Shown: piece after piece, positions 63,375 through 64,000 of the stretch | Numbering within the stretch: position 1 is the first letter of the stretch | How the letters are laid out: each line of letters opens with the position of its first letter | Origin: JAPPLB01 sp965218555 | GTDB lineage: Bacteria; Acidobacteriota; Terriglobia; Bryobacterales; UBA6623 | Direction: 5' to 3' | DNA length: 64,000 bases | NCBI GenBank assembly: GCA_965218555.1 | Contig: OZ244625.1 | Location: 4,712,001-4,776,000, forward strand | Notes under the pieces: generated by a model | What the model was told of the DNA's origin: nothing | Database searches by the model: none | What the model saw: only the letters and a program-made list of their open reading frames with translations | Program-made: the position numbers and the translations under genes

Positions 63375-63964
63375 TGAACTACATCATTGCGGTTTCGCTT
63401 CTGTTGATGCCCGCTTTCAGCGGCAGCGTGCTGTCAGCCGATGAGGCCCATGACCAAGCAGCTAAGGCGATCGAGGAATCCGGCGGCGCCGTTCGAAAAA
63501 TTGCAGCGAATGACGAACGAGTCGAGGTCGACTTTCACCTGATCCGCGAGGACGCCAAAGACGAACATCTTTCTCCGCTTCCGAAGCTTACCGGAGTGTA
63601 TCGGGTGCATCTCGGAGGGACCGGGATCACCGACGCGGGCCTGAAGCACCTGCAAGGGCTGGACTCGATCGAGTACCTGCATCTCGAAAGAACAAAGGTG
63701 ACGGACGCCGGGCTCGACATCATTGCCGGCCTCAAGACCCTGACGTACCTGAACCTATATGGGACAACAATCAGTGACGCCGGCTTGAAGAAGCTCGCCA
63801 GCCTCGAAAACCTCAAGAAGCTCTATATCTGGCAAACCAAAGTGACCGACAAAGGGGTCGAGGCACTGCAGGAGAAGCTCCCCGACACCAAGATCGAGAG
63901 GGGTTGGGACACAGCCGATTTGGAGCCACCGGAGAACAAAGAAGAAGCCGAGCCTGACAAGTAA
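63374..63964 (+). CDS. Exported leucine-rich-repeat protein
   Basis: About 196 residues started at 63374 with GGAGG eight to ten bases upstream and a signal peptide (IIAVSLLLMPAFSGSVLSA). At least four leucine-rich repeats follow, with the pattern TGITDAGLKHLQGLDSIEYL, TKVTDAGLDIIAGLKTLTYL, TTISDAGLKKLASLENLKKL and TKVTDKGVEAL, as in planctomycete and acidobacterial surface proteins. The C terminus is acidic. It would mediate binding outside the cytoplasm. The window ends shortly after. Confidence 0.8.
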   Translation: MNYIIAVSLLLMPAFSGSVLSADEAHDQAAKAIEESGGAVRKIAANDERVEVDFHLIREDAKDEHLSPLPKLTGVYRVHLGGTGITDAGLKHLQGLDSIEYLHLERTKVTDAGLDIIAGLKTLTYLNLYGTTISDAGLKKLASLENLKKLYIWQTKVTDKGVEALQEKLPDTKIERGWDTADLEPPENKEEAEPDK

Positions 63965-64000
63965 TTGGGGAACACGCTTCGCAGCTCGGCTTCTTACAAT

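Overview
The window looks like a chromosomal segment of a GC-rich, free-living or host-associated Gram-negative bacterium, most probably an acidobacterium (Bryobacterales/Solibacter-like). This is inferred from gene content, not from a marker gene. The clues are a TonB receptor with an N-terminal carboxypeptidase-regulatory-like domain, Tat-exported glycan-active enzymes, a quinoprotein dehydrogenase beside a TIGR02603-type haem protein, and conserved envelope and cell-division genes. Many genes are broken by insertion sequences (IS), deletions or frameshifts, so the segment is under active rearrangement.

Layout. (1) 1-6912: periplasmic redox and carbohydrate-type metabolism: a peroxidase-like cytochrome fragment, an alpha/beta hydrolase, a PQQ dehydrogenase with the Asp-x-Asp metal motif of lanthanide enzymes, its dihaem cytochrome, a HAD phosphatase and an aldehyde dehydrogenase. 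(2) 6950-21190: a defence island. A type I restriction-modification operon (XRE-hsdM, hsdS) runs by overlapping genes directly into a catalytically dead Argonaute and a SIR2 NADase-type effector. A divergent vapBC pair follows, then hsdR and a YgjP-like metallopeptidase. An IS21-family element splits hsdM inside its N-terminal HTH domain and separates the operon from its own promoter. A decayed second hsdR/vapC copy with a DUF433/DUF5615 pair lies at the left edge. (3) 21365-27344: Tat glycosyl hydrolase, HMA-like protein, SGNH esterase, GT9 glycosyltransferase with a degenerate HldE-type nucleotidyltransferase, and RNase P RNA. (4) 27345-38486: a cobalamin riboswitch controlling a TonB receptor, LamG and MOSC proteins, an IS110 element, ymdB, zapA, a ZapB-like coiled coil and thiI. 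(5) 38487-47440: a class III aminotransferase and a late cobalamin pathway cluster (cobU, cobQ relic, cobC, cobD, cbiB, cobS, cobT) that has been damaged. cobQ is a remnant, cobD carries a frameshift in a G tract, and cbiB is split by an IS1380 element with a CTAG duplication. (6) 47855-64000: an IS630 element, polysaccharide deacetylase, a second IS21 copy, sulfatase fragments and a frameshifted sulfatase, an antiporter relic, VOC and HAD enzymes, an M48 protease, a sialidase, small secreted proteins, a frameshifted macrodomain gene, a plasmid RepA relic and a leucine-rich-repeat protein.

How the parts fit. The most notable unit is the Argonaute-SIR2 pair, translationally coupled to hsdS/hsdM. 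It looks like an abortive-infection module of the inactive long-Argonaute type placed inside a restriction operon, possibly to share its expression. The B12-regulated receptor together with the broken corrinoid cluster suggests a lineage moving from making or finishing B12 to importing it. Several frameshifts fall in short G runs, so some may be sequencing errors rather than biology.
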